This document shows positions 35,342-45,763 of a DNA stretch of 64,000 nt, in pieces. Made by a program: the position numbers and the translations under genes. The notes under the pieces were generated by a model that saw nothing but the letters and a program-made list of their open reading frames with translations, searched no databases and had not been told where the DNA came from. This DNA comes from Qipengyuania flavescens (GTDB lineage Bacteria > Pseudomonadota > Alphaproteobacteria > Sphingomonadales > Sphingomonadaceae), in NCBI RefSeq assembly GCF_029688735.1, contig NZ_JARULD010000003.1, positions 186,001 to 250,000 of the forward strand. The letters run 5' to 3'. Position 1 is the stretch's first letter, and each line of letters opens with the position of its first letter.

Positions 35342-36550
35342 TCATACATCCTGCTCCCGCATCTTCTGCATGGCGGCGCGGCTGCGTTCGCCGTCGGCGT
35401 CGGCGGCGATCAGGCTGCGCAGGATGCCTTCGCGAATGCCGCGATCGGCCACGCCGAGCTGGACCGAGGGCCAGATGTCGAGGATCGATTCCAGGATCGC
35501 GCAGCCGGCGATCACGAGATTGGCGCGATCGTCGCCGATGCAGGGCAGCTGGCGGCGGTCGGCCTCGCTCATGCGCGAGAGGCGCGCGGAAATGTCGCGC
35601 ATCGCCTGCGAGGGCAGGATCAGCCCGTCGACGGCGCGGCGATCGTATTGTGGCAGTTCGAGATGCAGGCTCGCGAGCGTGGTGACCGTACCACTCGTGC
35701 CGAGCAGACGGATACCCTCGCTCGAGCGCGTATGCTCGCCGATCCGCTCGGCAAAACTGCGGAAGCTGCGAGCAACCGTCCGGCGCATTTCGCGATAGCG
35801 CTCCAGCCGGCCTTCCTCGCTGCCGTCGGACGGGCCGACCGTATCGGTCAGCGAAACGACGCCCCACGGCACGCTCAACCAGTCGAGGATGCGCGGGACC
35901 GGGCCGCCGGGTTCGACGAGAACCAGCTCGGTCGAACCGCCGCCGATGTCGAAGATGATCGCGGGACCGTTCCCGTCTTCGAGCAGGACATGGCAGCCGA
36001 GCACCGCCAGTCGCGCCTCTTCCTGCGCGGAAATGATGTCGAGGACGATGCCGGTTTCCGCTTTCACCCGTTCGATGAACTTGGGGCCATTCGCGGCGCG
36101 GCGGCAGGCTTCGGTCGCGACCGAACGGGCGAGGCGGACATTGCGCCGGCGCAGCTTTTCCGCGCAGACTTGCAGCGCGGCGAGCGTGCGGTCCATCGCC
36201 TCGTCCGACAGCCTTCCGCTTGCAGCCAGCCCTTCGCCCAGCCGGACGACCCGGCTGAATGCATCGATGACCGTGAAATCCGCCCCGCTCGGCCGCGCGA
36301 TCAGCAGGCGGCAGTTGTTGGTACCAAGGTCGAGCGCGGCGTAGGCCTGGCGGTGGTGCGTGTTCGGTCCGGCATTTGCGGTCGGCCCGCGTCCGGCTGT
36401 GCCTTTGCGCGGTGCACGGGGGCGAGCTTCGCCTCTCGTCTGGTCGGGCCGGGCGGGGCGCTTGTAGCGGAAATCGGCTACCTTGCCGGACTTGTCGCCC
36501 CGTTTGCGTCCAGGCCCCCTTGTAATGTCCGGCGGAGGACTGTCCGCCAT
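35342..36550 (-). CDS. Ppx/GppA family phosphatase
   Basis: 402 aa from ATG 36550 (ATG 36583 also possible). Residues ~1-65 are Arg/Pro-rich and probably disordered, an extension compared with E. coli GppA. The ASKHA fold shows ALDLGTNNCRLLIA, FDIGGGSTELVLV and LLGTSGTVTTLA. Exopolyphosphatase or pppGpp phosphatase; the sequence alone does not decide. It may share a transcript with rlmE. Confidence 0.88.
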   Translation of the reverse strand: MADSPPPDITRGPGRKRGDKSGKVADFRYKRPARPDQTRGEARPRAPRKGTAGRGPTANAGPNTHHRQAYAALDLGTNNCRLLIARPSGADFTVIDAFSRVVRLGEGLAASGRLSDEAMDRTLAALQVCAEKLRRRNVRLARSVATEACRRAANGPKFIERVKAETGIVLDIISAQEEARLAVLGCHVLLEDGNGPAIIFDIGGGSTELVLVEPGGPVPRILDWLSVPWGVVSLTDTVGPSDGSEEGRLERYREMRRTVARSFRSFAERIGEHTRSSEGIRLLGTSGTVTTLASLHLELPQYDRRAVDGLILPSQAMRDISARLSRMSEADRRQLPCIGDDRANLVIAGCAILESILDIWPSVQLGVADRGIREGILRSLIAADADGERSRAAMQKMREQDV

Positions 36551-36661
36551 GATAAGGAGCTTTCTTCTTTTTTCTTCCCACACCGACCGTCGGGCGCGGG
36601 GACTTGAGGTCGATGCTAGCCGTGAAGCGCAAAGGGGGCAAGAGGGGCCGCCGGAGCGGGG

Positions 36662-36690
36662 TTGACCTCGGCAGGCGGCGAAACTAGATG
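36662..36690 (+). promoter_or_regulatory. Possible promoter of tRNA-Gln
   Basis: TTGACC, 17 nt, TAGATG; the -10 ends 54 nt before the tRNA. Good -35, moderate -10. Confidence 0.4.
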
Positions 36691-36743
36691 GCCCACCTCT
36701 CCCGCGCGCACCACCCGATTCTGCGCGGCCCGGTGAGCGCCGA

Positions 36744-36817
36744 TGCCCCGTCGTCTAATGGTAAGACTACGGACTCTGACTCCGTCAATTGAGGTTCGAA
36801 TCCTCACGGGGCATCCA
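36744..36817 (+). tRNA. tRNA-Gln (anticodon CUG)
   Basis: 74 nt including the encoded CCA. Acceptor TGCCCCG pairs with CGGGGCA; D-arm GTC..GAC; anticodon stem ACGGA/TCCGT with loop CTCTGAC; T-arm GAGG-TTCGAAT-CCTC. Positions 34-36 are CTG, reading CAG codons. Discriminator T. Confidence 0.95.
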
Positions 36818-37190
36818 ATTCTTCTGACCCGAGACGGTTTCACCAAATAGACTGTCAGACCCGTTCCGGACAGTGGCGTAAAGTCCCCGTTTAGCGGAAA
36901 ACTTCGTGGGCTTTGCAAATTCGCTCGACCAGACAAGAACTGCCCGTAATCACTTGCCTATTGGATCAATCTGGGCAGGGAATACAGATCATGCGTCTCA
37001 CCGCCACTGAAGGTGGCGATTACATCAAGGGTCGAATTTCCGTGTCACGGTATTATCCAGCGATCGATGGGCGACTGGCGACAATATCTTGAAGGGTTTG
37101 CCTGGGCGCTGCTGATCGGCCTTGGGCGTAACCTTGACCTTAGCAATAACCGGTAAGGTGTTCCCGCCACTGTTCAACCGTAGTGACACC
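36818..37190. other. Geneless stretch after tRNA-Gln
   Basis: About 370 nt with visibly lower GC than the flanks and no convincing frame with a ribosome site. It starts at the 3' end of a tRNA gene, a usual integration point, but no copy of the tRNA end and no integrase were found. It may contain the promoter and 5' end of the next gene, which could start as early as TTG 37122. Confidence 0.55.
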
Positions 37191-37679
37191 ATGGCGATAG
37201 TCGGCATTGTGCTTTCGAAGCTATTTGCTGTCTCGGCGGAAGACGGGTTGCGCTTTCTCGGTATGCGTCGGATGCGCCAGCGCTACAGCCTCGTGTCGAG
37301 CGCGCTTGTGGTCGCGATCTTTATCGCCCTGGCAGAGAATATTCTGCAATTCGGCAGGGTCTCGACAGGACTTGCGGTCGCGGGCCAGTCAATCGAGCCG
37401 GGAATGCTGATAGTGATCTTCATCGCCATCGGCGTGGCCCGCTTGTTGTGGCATTTCACCTTGTGCCGATACTACGTCGTCTTCGCCGACAATCGCGCAT
37501 GGTCAGGCGTGGTTTTCCTGTTCGTCCTCCACGTCCTTGCGAACTCTGTTCTCGCCCTTCTGCCATTTTACACGGCGAGCTTGGAGGACGCATTTTACTG
37601 GGCTTGCGTCCTGTTTCTCGTCGCGGCTAGCCTAGCCTATGGCGCGTGCCGCAACTGGCCTAGTCTGTCTCGCGGCTGA
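37191..37679 (+). CDS. Four-helix membrane protein, unknown function
   Basis: 162 aa from ATG 37191; the frame opens at TTG 37122 (185 aa). Predicted helices around YSLVSSALVVAIFIALAENI, PGMLIVIFIAIGVARLLW, WSGVVFLFVLHVLANSVLAL and AFYWACVLFLVAASLAYG. A short N-terminal segment carries KLFAVSAEDGLRFLGMRR. No family recognised. The patch is less GC-rich than the flanks, so it may be acquired. Confidence 0.6.
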   Translation: MAIVGIVLSKLFAVSAEDGLRFLGMRRMRQRYSLVSSALVVAIFIALAENILQFGRVSTGLAVAGQSIEPGMLIVIFIAIGVARLLWHFTLCRYYVVFADNRAWSGVVFLFVLHVLANSVLALLPFYTASLEDAFYWACVLFLVAASLAYGACRNWPSLSRG

Positions 37680-37732
37680 GCGGCGACTTCGCGCGAGCCC
37701 CTTTCCACCATCGCCGGCTTGCCCTATGACCA

Positions 37733-39775
<2,043 letters not shown>

Positions 39776-39815
39776 TGCGGAGGCGCACTGGGACGACGAC
39801 AAGACCTACGATTGG

Positions 39816-41204
39816 CTAAAATATTTTCCGAGAGATATCGCTGGCCATGTTTTTCCCCGCTCGCCAGTCACTAGCGGTCTTTGCCATGGTGAATGTGAGT
39901 CTTTCGTCACCAAAATACACTAGCTTGTGATGCTTGCCATCCGACGAAATCGAGAAGCCGAGATCGTTCAGTGCCTTTCGAGTTTTGGCATCAAGTCCAT
40001 CGTTGCCGGACAGGACTGACTTGAGCCTTTCTTTGCGCTCAATCAATTCTTGAGACGAATTAAATCGCTCTGCAAATTCTTGTAATACGAACTCTCTCCT
40101 GCTTCCCTCGAGTACGCCAGAAAGGGCCTGCTCTACGGCCTCTTTCAAGAAATGCTCACTTTCTCCGGGAAAATAATCCTGAATCGATACCTGCTTAGTA
40201 TTGCCAGACTGTCCAGCAGCCACTGCGTTCATGTTTTGAAGATCGATCTTGAGCTGACGGACTTCATTCTCTAAGGCGGTGTTCTGCTCTCGAAGTGCTT
40301 GATTTTCCGTGTCAAATTCTCGGACAAAGGCATCCAAGTCTGTCGAACCAGCACTTTTAAGCGCTTCAATGTTTCGGCGACTTTTATCTGCTTCGATATC
40401 TGGCCAAGAGAATCCTGGTAATGAAAGTCTGGTGAGCAACGCTTCTCGAACAGTCTCACTTGCCGCTTTGCGTAAAGCCCACTCATCTTCATCGACCGGG
40501 ATGATTAGCGACCGTTGGCCAGTGGGAAGATAAATACCGATGGCCCCACCATATGCGTTGCGTGAATTCGTATAGGGTTGAATCGCTCGAGAAAACGACC
40601 TGTTCGGTTCGACGACTACATGGGCCAAACCACCAAGATGCCGTGCCAATGCCTTGGGGTCACAGGACAGTTCTTCGCGGAATGTCCTGCTAATATATAC
40701 GACTGGAAGATGGTTATCGGAGTCGCCGTTCAGTAGCCTAACAGCCATGCCCTGATCGCCCTCAGACAAGCTATGAGGGAGATCCTGGACCCAAAGTTCC
40801 CCGTCTAAACCACCACCTAGCTGGCTCAGCATCAGTTTGATTATCTGTGGTTTGCGCGCTTCCCTAAGCGAAATCTGGGGATCAAGGCTTGCCCTATCTG
40901 TGCGCACGCTAACCCATGTTTCCCCCGACCTTTTTCGACCGACAATCGTCGTGGAATAGATGATCTTTCCATCGACAGATGTGTGTTTCACACCGATGCC
41001 AGACTCTTCATCATCGCCTAGACGGATGAGTTCGACGTTCTGGTCACCAGCCTTAATCTGGTCTTTCTCACCATTCTCCAGCGCCCGAATATCGGCCTCA
41101 TCTAAAACGCGGTGAGGCGAGTTGATCAACCAGACACCAATCGAGCGAATGATGTCGGAAGGCGTGCCTGACTTGAGAGGGAATTCGGCTGCGAATGAAA
41201 GCAT
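39816..41204 (-). CDS. Unknown 462-aa protein in an AT-richer patch
   Basis: Single long frame from ATG 41204. Base composition (about 50 % GC by eye) and codon choice differ clearly from thiC on one side and the genes beyond 42 kb, so it was probably acquired. Residues ~1-150 look like a mixed alpha/beta domain; ~155-215 include PVVYISRTFREE, GGLAHVVVEP and AYGGAIGIYLP; a coiled coil lies near 300-330 (ENQALREQNTALENEVRQL). The C-terminal 60 residues (HHKLVYFGDERLTFT...SDWRAGKNMASDI) recall small HicA-like folds. No family can be named; a defence or toxin role is only a guess. Confidence 0.75.
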   Translation of the reverse strand: MLSFAAEFPLKSGTPSDIIRSIGVWLINSPHRVLDEADIRALENGEKDQIKAGDQNVELIRLGDDEESGIGVKHTSVDGKIIYSTTIVGRKRSGETWVSVRTDRASLDPQISLREARKPQIIKLMLSQLGGGLDGELWVQDLPHSLSEGDQGMAVRLLNGDSDNHLPVVYISRTFREELSCDPKALARHLGGLAHVVVEPNRSFSRAIQPYTNSRNAYGGAIGIYLPTGQRSLIIPVDEDEWALRKAASETVREALLTRLSLPGFSWPDIEADKSRRNIEALKSAGSTDLDAFVREFDTENQALREQNTALENEVRQLKIDLQNMNAVAAGQSGNTKQVSIQDYFPGESEHFLKEAVEQALSGVLEGSRREFVLQEFAERFNSSQELIERKERLKSVLSGNDGLDAKTRKALNDLGFSISSDGKHHKLVYFGDERLTFTMAKTASDWRAGKNMASDISRKIF

Positions 41205-41235
41205 GGGTCCATCTTATCACGAGCGTCGAACTATG

Positions 41236-41256
41236 AAAGAAGCCGCGGGCTTCTTT
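41236..41256. repeat. Short palindrome between the two accessory genes
   Basis: Perfect 9-bp arms aaagaagcc and ggcttcttt with 3-nt centre. Could be a weak terminator for the DUF2726 gene or an operator for the 462-aa gene, whose ATG is 31 nt away. Confidence 0.4.
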
Positions 41257-41339
41257 GGGGAAAACTCGCACCCGTGCTAGCTAAATGAGCCTATCCAATA
41301 ATGTCTGAGGAATGCCCGATGCATTCCAGTGACAATATC

Positions 41340-41945
41340 TCAACCCGCCGGAACCAGCTTCTCCACCAGCGCCCTGAGTTCGCTCGGCGTGGTGTGGCCG
41401 GCGACGATCTCGTGGTAGCCGATGCCCGCCTTGCGCAGCGCTTCCTTCTTCACCGCATCGCGCGCGGCAGCGCTGCCCTGGTGGTGGCCTGATCCCTGAT
41501 ATTCGAGCGCGTGGATCACGCGGCTGTTCTCGTCCATCAGGGCGAAATCGACGCGCTTCGAATTGACGCAGGAGTAAGCGCGCTTGTTGGGGCTGCCGAG
41601 AAACTCGCCGAGCGAGACTTGCGCCATGACCTGCCACTTGGAATTGCGCGCAATCACCGCTTCGTCCAGCGCCTTGAACACCTTGGTCTCGGGGCTGTTG
41701 AGCAACGGGCGTGAGTGGAATTTCGCCTGCATGACGACCTGCAATTGCTCGGTCGCATTGGTGAGATCGTGGAGGTTCTGTCGCGGCGGTTTCCAGTTGG
41801 AGCGCCGCCCGCCTTTACATTTTCGCCTTTTTTCCTTCTTGCCAGCCTTCACCCATTCGGTGGCAAGGAATACCAACGCGACTACTACGATCAGGACAAG
41901 AATAGGCGTGCTGTCCAGAAGCGGAGCGAAAAGTGATTCCAACAA
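41340..41945 (-). CDS. Membrane-anchored DUF2726 nuclease-like protein
   Basis: 201 aa. One N-terminal membrane helix (PILVLIVVVALVFLATEWV), a basic linker, then a DUF2726 domain: LLNSPETKVFKALDEAV, the VDFALMD strand with D, and HALEYQGSGHHQG, a possible D-x(n)-E-x-Q variant of the PD-(D/E)XK nuclease core. Such domains sit next to topoisomerase or helicase pieces elsewhere. Function unknown. Upstream of the 462-aa unknown gene on the same strand with 135 nt between, so the two may form a unit. Confidence 0.75.
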   Translation of the reverse strand: MLESLFAPLLDSTPILVLIVVVALVFLATEWVKAGKKEKRRKCKGGRRSNWKPPRQNLHDLTNATEQLQVVMQAKFHSRPLLNSPETKVFKALDEAVIARNSKWQVMAQVSLGEFLGSPNKRAYSCVNSKRVDFALMDENSRVIHALEYQGSGHHQGSAAARDAVKKEALRKAGIGYHEIVAGHTTPSELRALVEKLVPAG

Positions 41946-42183
41946 GACGTGTGTCTCCCCACGTTGTTGATTAGCGAAAATTGTTCAGCAGTGAACTGCT
42001 TTTCGCTTTCCTACCTAGACACTAGCTGCCTTGGTCGGGCGATGTGCATGCCTATTCCCTCGCCGAAACCGCTTCGAAAGGCTTCCACACCTCCCCGAAC
42101 TTTTTTGCCCCTGGACTGTGGTCCATGCGGTCCATGTAATGGGACTGGCAGGCGGCAAGTCCTGCAATCGTCCTACACGCCGC

Positions 42184-42669
42184 TCAGGCCCTGGCGAGCT
42201 TCACCAGCACCCGGTCCAGCGCCTGCAGGAAGTTGGACCGGTCCGCCTTGCCGAACGGGGGCGGGCCGCCTCCGGCCGCGCCGAGAAGGCCGTCCATTCC
42301 GGCGCGCAGGTCTTCCATGATCGCGCGGGTGGCGATGGCGCTGCCGATGCTGGCGGCGTCGAAGGGCTTGCCGTCGTGGCGCAGCACGCTCGCGCCTGCT
42401 TTCAGACAGCGTTCGGCCAGCAGGATGTCGGCGGTGATGACTACGGTGCTTGGGGACGCCTCTTGCGCGATCCAGTCGTCCGCAGCGTCGAAGCCGTCGG
42501 AGACCACCACCCGCTTCACCCGCTCGCTCACCGGCACGCGGAAGGGGCTGTTGCTGACCACGCGGACATGCGCCTTGTGACGCTCCGCCACGCGGTAGAT
42601 CTCCTCCTTTACCGGGCAGGCATCGGCATCGACCAGGATCATGGGGGTGGGGGGCGTGGGCGCAAGCAT
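42184..42669 (-). CDS. YaiI/YqxD family protein (DUF188)
   Basis: 161 aa from ATG 42669 (AGGGGAT ribosome site); ATG 42642 would begin MILVDADACPV, the usual family start. NYN-like nuclease fold with the acidic motif VDADACPVK, VVSDGFDAADDWI and VITADILLAERC. Probably an RNA-processing enzyme, without a proven role. The 238 nt beyond the stop of the preceding gene shows no gene. Confidence 0.9.
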   Translation of the reverse strand: MLAPTPPTPMILVDADACPVKEEIYRVAERHKAHVRVVSNSPFRVPVSERVKRVVVSDGFDAADDWIAQEASPSTVVITADILLAERCLKAGASVLRHDGKPFDAASIGSAIATRAIMEDLRAGMDGLLGAAGGGPPPFGKADRSNFLQALDRVLVKLARA

Positions 42670-42720
42670 GGCCGATCCCCTAGCCGAGTGGCGCGATGCC
42701 GGTAAATGGCGGCAGGACAC

Positions 42721-42754
42721 GAAAAGCCCCGCCGCGCCGTGTGGCGGGCGGGGC
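42721..42754 (-). terminator. Terminator after the DUF892 gene
   Basis: Stem gccccgcc / ggcggggc (42726-42733 with 42747-42754), followed on the minus strand by TTTTC. About 25 nt beyond the stop of the DUF892 gene. Confidence 0.65.
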
Positions 42755-42777
42755 ATCGATCGTCCGTCGCGGCCGGA

Positions 42778-43287
42778 TCAGGCGGCTTCGGTCTCCTTCG
42801 CGCGGAGGTTGGCGCAGCGTTCGGCGAGGTCGGTCATCTTCTCGTCCGCCTCGTAGCAATTGGCGGTCAGCTCATCGAGCTTGGCCACATGGTCGCTCTT
42901 GCCCAGCGCCTCGGCATAGGCCTTGGCCGTGCCGAAGCCGCAGATGCCGTAGTGGCTCATGCGCTGGTATTGCGAGATCAGCACCACGTCGCGCACGTCG
43001 CCATCGTCGAAATCGGCTTCGAGCACGTGCTTGGTGGCTTCCTTGACGAGGCCTTCCATGCCCTTGCAATGCTCCTTCTCGGAGACGCCGCAGTCGGAGA
43101 GGAGCTGCTTCACGGTCGCGGTGCTGTCGGCAATGCCGTCGGCGGATTCCCTGAGCTTGTCGGCCAGCGAGCTGTCGTCCGTGGCGTCGGCCATCTTGCG
43201 GACGACTGTCTCCATCTGCTCGTTCGCGGACCAGTTGTCCTGCAGTTCGTGGGTGTAGCAATCGGTGAGGTTCTTGGGGGCTGACAT
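42778..43287 (-). CDS. Ferritin-like DUF892 (YciE/YciF) stress protein
   Basis: 169 aa from ATG 43287 with an AAGGAA ribosome site. All-helical protein of the DUF892 family (LTDCYTHELQDNWSANEQM; HYGICGFGTAKAYAEALG), in which carboxylate/His residues bind a di-iron site. YciE/YciF homologues are induced by osmotic and general stress. Consistent with this, a GGAAC-N16-CGTC sequence lies 58 nt upstream. Confidence 0.85.
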   Translation of the reverse strand: MSAPKNLTDCYTHELQDNWSANEQMETVVRKMADATDDSSLADKLRESADGIADSTATVKQLLSDCGVSEKEHCKGMEGLVKEATKHVLEADFDDGDVRDVVLISQYQRMSHYGICGFGTAKAYAEALGKSDHVAKLDELTANCYEADEKMTDLAERCANLRAKETEAA

Positions 43288-43344
43288 GGTCGGGTTCCTT
43301 GTGAGTGCGAGGCAGCAGTGTGCGCCTTGCCATGATGCCTTAGC

Positions 43345-43369
43345 GACGGGTGGTCCGGGATCGCGTTCC
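43345..43369 (-). promoter_or_regulatory. EcfG-type promoter of the DUF892 gene (candidate)
   Basis: Minus strand GGAAC, 16 nt, CGTC. The -35 is perfect, the -10 matches at 3 of 4. The -10 is 58 nt from the ATG. Confidence 0.5.
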
Positions 43370-43513
43370 ACCTGCTCGGCGCATATGCGCGCAGGCGGTA
43401 GCTGGGCGGGGCGAGGGGAGGACGCCCCCCTTCGTCGCCGTGCACCTATCGACAAGCACGCAAACTCCCGCCACTCTCCCGGCAAGATCCGCCGCTGCGA
43501 GAAGGGGAGCGCC

Positions 43514-43858
43514 ATGGCCGATACCGAACCCGCCGCCATACTGGGCGACAAGCGCGAGCGAAGGCGCCTGCCGGTGGTCGGACTCGTCCTGACCGCGCTC
43601 TATCTGGCGGGGCTGGTGATCTATCTGACGGTGCAGGGGCAGAACCCGGCGGACCTGCGCCTCAACGAGCTGGGCGATTTCCTCGGCGGGGTGTCGAGCC
43701 CGCTGGCCTTCCTGTGGCTGGTGCTCGGCTTCTTCCAGCAGAGCCGCGAAATCCGTCTGTCGAACCAGGCGCTCCATCTACAGGCGGCGGAAATGAAGCG
43801 CTCGGTCGACGAACACCGTCGCATCGCCGAGGGCAACAGGGAGAGTGGAAATGGCTAA
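43514..43858 (+). CDS. Two-helix membrane protein with coiled-coil tail
   Basis: 114 aa from ATG 43514 (AAGGGGAG ribosome site). Helices VVGLVLTALYLAGLVIYLTV and SPLAFLWLVLGFFQQ are joined by a short loop, followed by a helical, probably coiled-coil tail (SREIRLSNQALHLQAAEMK). The layout resembles sensory membrane pieces in some abortive-infection proteins, but no effector is attached. The stop overlaps the next gene by 8 nt. Confidence 0.65.
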   Translation: MADTEPAAILGDKRERRRLPVVGLVLTALYLAGLVIYLTVQGQNPADLRLNELGDFLGGVSSPLAFLWLVLGFFQQSREIRLSNQALHLQAAEMKRSVDEHRRIAEGNRESGNG

Positions 43859-44255
43859 TCAAACCGAAACCAACCGAGCACTGATCGAGCAAGCCTTCGA
43901 GGGCCTGCGCCACGGCGATCCGTCGCATTTCCTGCCGCTGTTTGCAGAGGATATCGAATGGCGGGTCATGGGCTCTTCCGCCTGGTCGAAACATGCCAAG
44001 GGCCTGCCTGCGGTGGAACGCGACCTCGTCGGGCCGCTGTTCGCGCGCTTCGCCGGACCCTATCTCAATATCCCCGAACTGATCCTTGCCGATGGCGATC
44101 ACGTCGTGGTGCTGGCCAAGGGCGATGCGGAAACGGTGGAGGGTCTGCGCTACGACAACGACTATGCTTTCGTGTTCAGGCTAGCGGACGGCAAGATCGT
44201 GGAGGTGCGGGAATATATGGACACGATCCTGGCAGACGCGGCTTTGGGGCGGTAG
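43851..44255 (+). CDS. SnoaL-like/NTF2-fold protein
   Basis: 134 aa from ATG 43851 with a GGGAGAGTGG ribosome site. Cone-shaped NTF2 fold: ALIEQAFEGLRHGDPSHFLPLFAEDIEWRV and the closing VFRLADGKIVEVREYMDT. Family members are isomerases, hydrolases or ligand binders; no catalytic residue can be assigned. Coupled to the upstream membrane-protein gene. Confidence 0.85.
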   Translation: MANQTETNRALIEQAFEGLRHGDPSHFLPLFAEDIEWRVMGSSAWSKHAKGLPAVERDLVGPLFARFAGPYLNIPELILADGDHVVVLAKGDAETVEGLRYDNDYAFVFRLADGKIVEVREYMDTILADAALGR

Positions 44256-44282
44256 GATCGAAGGTAGCCAAGGAGAGGCGCG

Positions 44283-44612
44283 ATGGAGTTCTGGCCAATC
44301 GTTTTCTGGGCAGCCGCGGCTTACAACGCCGTGATCGGCGCGGGCAGCTTGCTACAACCCGGCGCACCGCGCGAGGGCAGGGTGATCGGCCTGCTCGTGG
44401 TGGCGTTCGGCGTGGTCTATGCCATCGTCGCGCTCGATCCGGTGCGCTTCGGGCCGATGCTGTGGGCGGGCGTGCTGGGCAAGGCTGGCGTCGTCGCGCT
44501 GATGGCCCCGGCGGTAAGGGAGCCGGGAACGCCGAAAGCGCTCGGCTGGATATTGGCGGGCGATGCCGTGTTCGGCGTGCTATTCCTCGCCTTCCTGCTC
44601 GGCTTCGGTTGA
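44283..44612 (+). CDS. Small membrane protein, unknown function
   Basis: 109 aa, four predicted helices (IVFWAAAAYNAVIGAGSLL, VIGLLVVAFGVVYAIVAL, MLWAGVLGKAGVVALMAP, LGWILAGDAVFGVLFLAFLL). ATG 44283 follows GGAGAGG. Same strand as the NTF2-like gene, 27 nt downstream. Confidence 0.75.
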   Translation: MEFWPIVFWAAAAYNAVIGAGSLLQPGAPREGRVIGLLVVAFGVVYAIVALDPVRFGPMLWAGVLGKAGVVALMAPAVREPGTPKALGWILAGDAVFGVLFLAFLLGFG

Positions 44613-44642
44613 GGGGGACGCGGCCTTGGGTGCCGCCTCGCC

Positions 44643-45182
44643 TCATAGTCCGTCGAAATCGATATCGACCACGCGTCCGCGGCGATCGATCAGGCATTCG
44701 AACTCGCCGCTGTCACCATTGTCGTAATCGTAGTCGTTCCAGCCCTCGCGCTCGTAATGGCCGACGATGCGGATGTCGCCTTCGACCTTGAGCAGGCGGC
44801 CGTCCCGATCGACATCTTCGATCTGGGTCACATTGGCCGGTCCCCAGCGGCGGGCTTCGTTCTCGGCGACATAGACGCAGCGTTCGATCAACTCGCGGCT
44901 GTACTGCATGCGGTACTCGCCATCGTAATAGCGGCCTTCGTAGCCGCGGTCGTAGTAATAATCGTCGCCATAGCGACGGTCGCGGTACCGATCATCGTCG
45001 TCGTCCCCGCCAAGGATCGCGGCGAGCCCGCCGATGATGACGGCCCCTGCGATTACCTCTTCGGTGCCGATGTCGTCACCGTCGTCGTCGCCATCGAGAT
45101 CGAAATCCTGGGCTGCGAGCGGCGCTGCAAAAAGGGCGCTCGCGGCGATTGCTGCGGTGAGGGGGGCGAGGCGTATGGTCAT
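44643..45182 (-). CDS. Exported Asp/Tyr/Arg-rich protein
   Basis: 179 aa with a signal peptide ending APLAAQ. After an acidic stretch (DLDGDDDGDD) comes a hydrophobic Gly/Ala segment (IAGAVIIGGLAAILGG), then DDDDDRYRDRRYGDDYYY-type repeats. The C-terminal ~80 residues are ordered: ERCVYVAENEARRWG, RLLKVEGDIRI and FECLIDRRGRVVDIDF, with two Cys. Found as hypothetical proteins in sphingomonads. A GGAAC-N16-CATT sequence at 45245-45269 is a weak match to the stress promoter. Confidence 0.75.
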   Translation of the reverse strand: MTIRLAPLTAAIAASALFAAPLAAQDFDLDGDDDGDDIGTEEVIAGAVIIGGLAAILGGDDDDDRYRDRRYGDDYYYDRGYEGRYYDGEYRMQYSRELIERCVYVAENEARRWGPANVTQIEDVDRDGRLLKVEGDIRIVGHYEREGWNDYDYDNGDSGEFECLIDRRGRVVDIDFDGL

Positions 45183-45387
45183 GGGGCAGATCTTCCCGAC
45201 CGGCGTCCACCGGTCTGCGAGTGTTGAATTGCTTGTAGAAAATCAATGATTGGCGGCGGGTGGCGTTCCGGAGCCTCTGCGTTTCCTGGCGGTCCATGGC
45301 CCGCGAAAAAATGAAATTTGCTCTGGAAACCCGGTGGCCCCGACCCATCTCTGAATATGAGAGAAACAATCGAGAGGAGTGATCCCG

Positions 45388-45732
45388 ATGCAGGTCCAGT
45401 TTAATTCCGACAGTAGTGTGATGGGAACCGAAAACGTCGCCGAGCGGATCGAGGCGAGCGTTCGCGAGAAGCTGGCGAGGTTCGACGAAAGGCTAACGCG
45501 GATCGAAATTCACGTGCGCGATGAGAACGGTGCCAAACATGGTGCCGACGACAAGGCCTGCACGATCGAGGCGCGCCCGCGCGGCGGCAAGCCGGTCGGC
45601 GTGACCGCAAAGGCCAGCAAGGTAGACGATGCTGCGCGAATGGCGGCAAATACGCTCGCCCAGCGGCTCGAGCGGCACTTCGGTAAGGAAGGCCGCCACG
45701 GCCACGACCCGCGCCCCGACAAGGTCATGTGA
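45388..45732 (+). CDS. HPF/RaiA-domain ribosome hibernation-like protein
   Basis: 114 aa from ATG 45388 (GGAG ribosome site); GTG 45379 also in frame. Matches the HPF/RaiA alpha/beta domain: VQFNSDSS, ERIEASVREKLARFDERLTRIEIHVRDEN, and ASKVDDAARMAANTLAQRLER. It is separate from the long HPF that usually sits next to rpoN, so it may be a second, stress-specific ribosome-binding factor. Confidence 0.8.
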   Translation: MQVQFNSDSSVMGTENVAERIEASVREKLARFDERLTRIEIHVRDENGAKHGADDKACTIEARPRGGKPVGVTAKASKVDDAARMAANTLAQRLERHFGKEGRHGHDPRPDKVM

Positions 45733-45763
45733 GCACGGGTCGACCGAGGTTCCGCGCGAATGC

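Noticed and set aside
36612-36690. 24-codon Lys/Arg-rich plus-strand frame
   Set aside because: Too short, overlaps the likely tRNA promoter, and no ribosome site.
42061-42145. 27-codon minus-strand frame starting MDRMDHSPG
   Set aside because: Short, no ribosome site, no conservation evidence; region 41946-42183 shows no gene.
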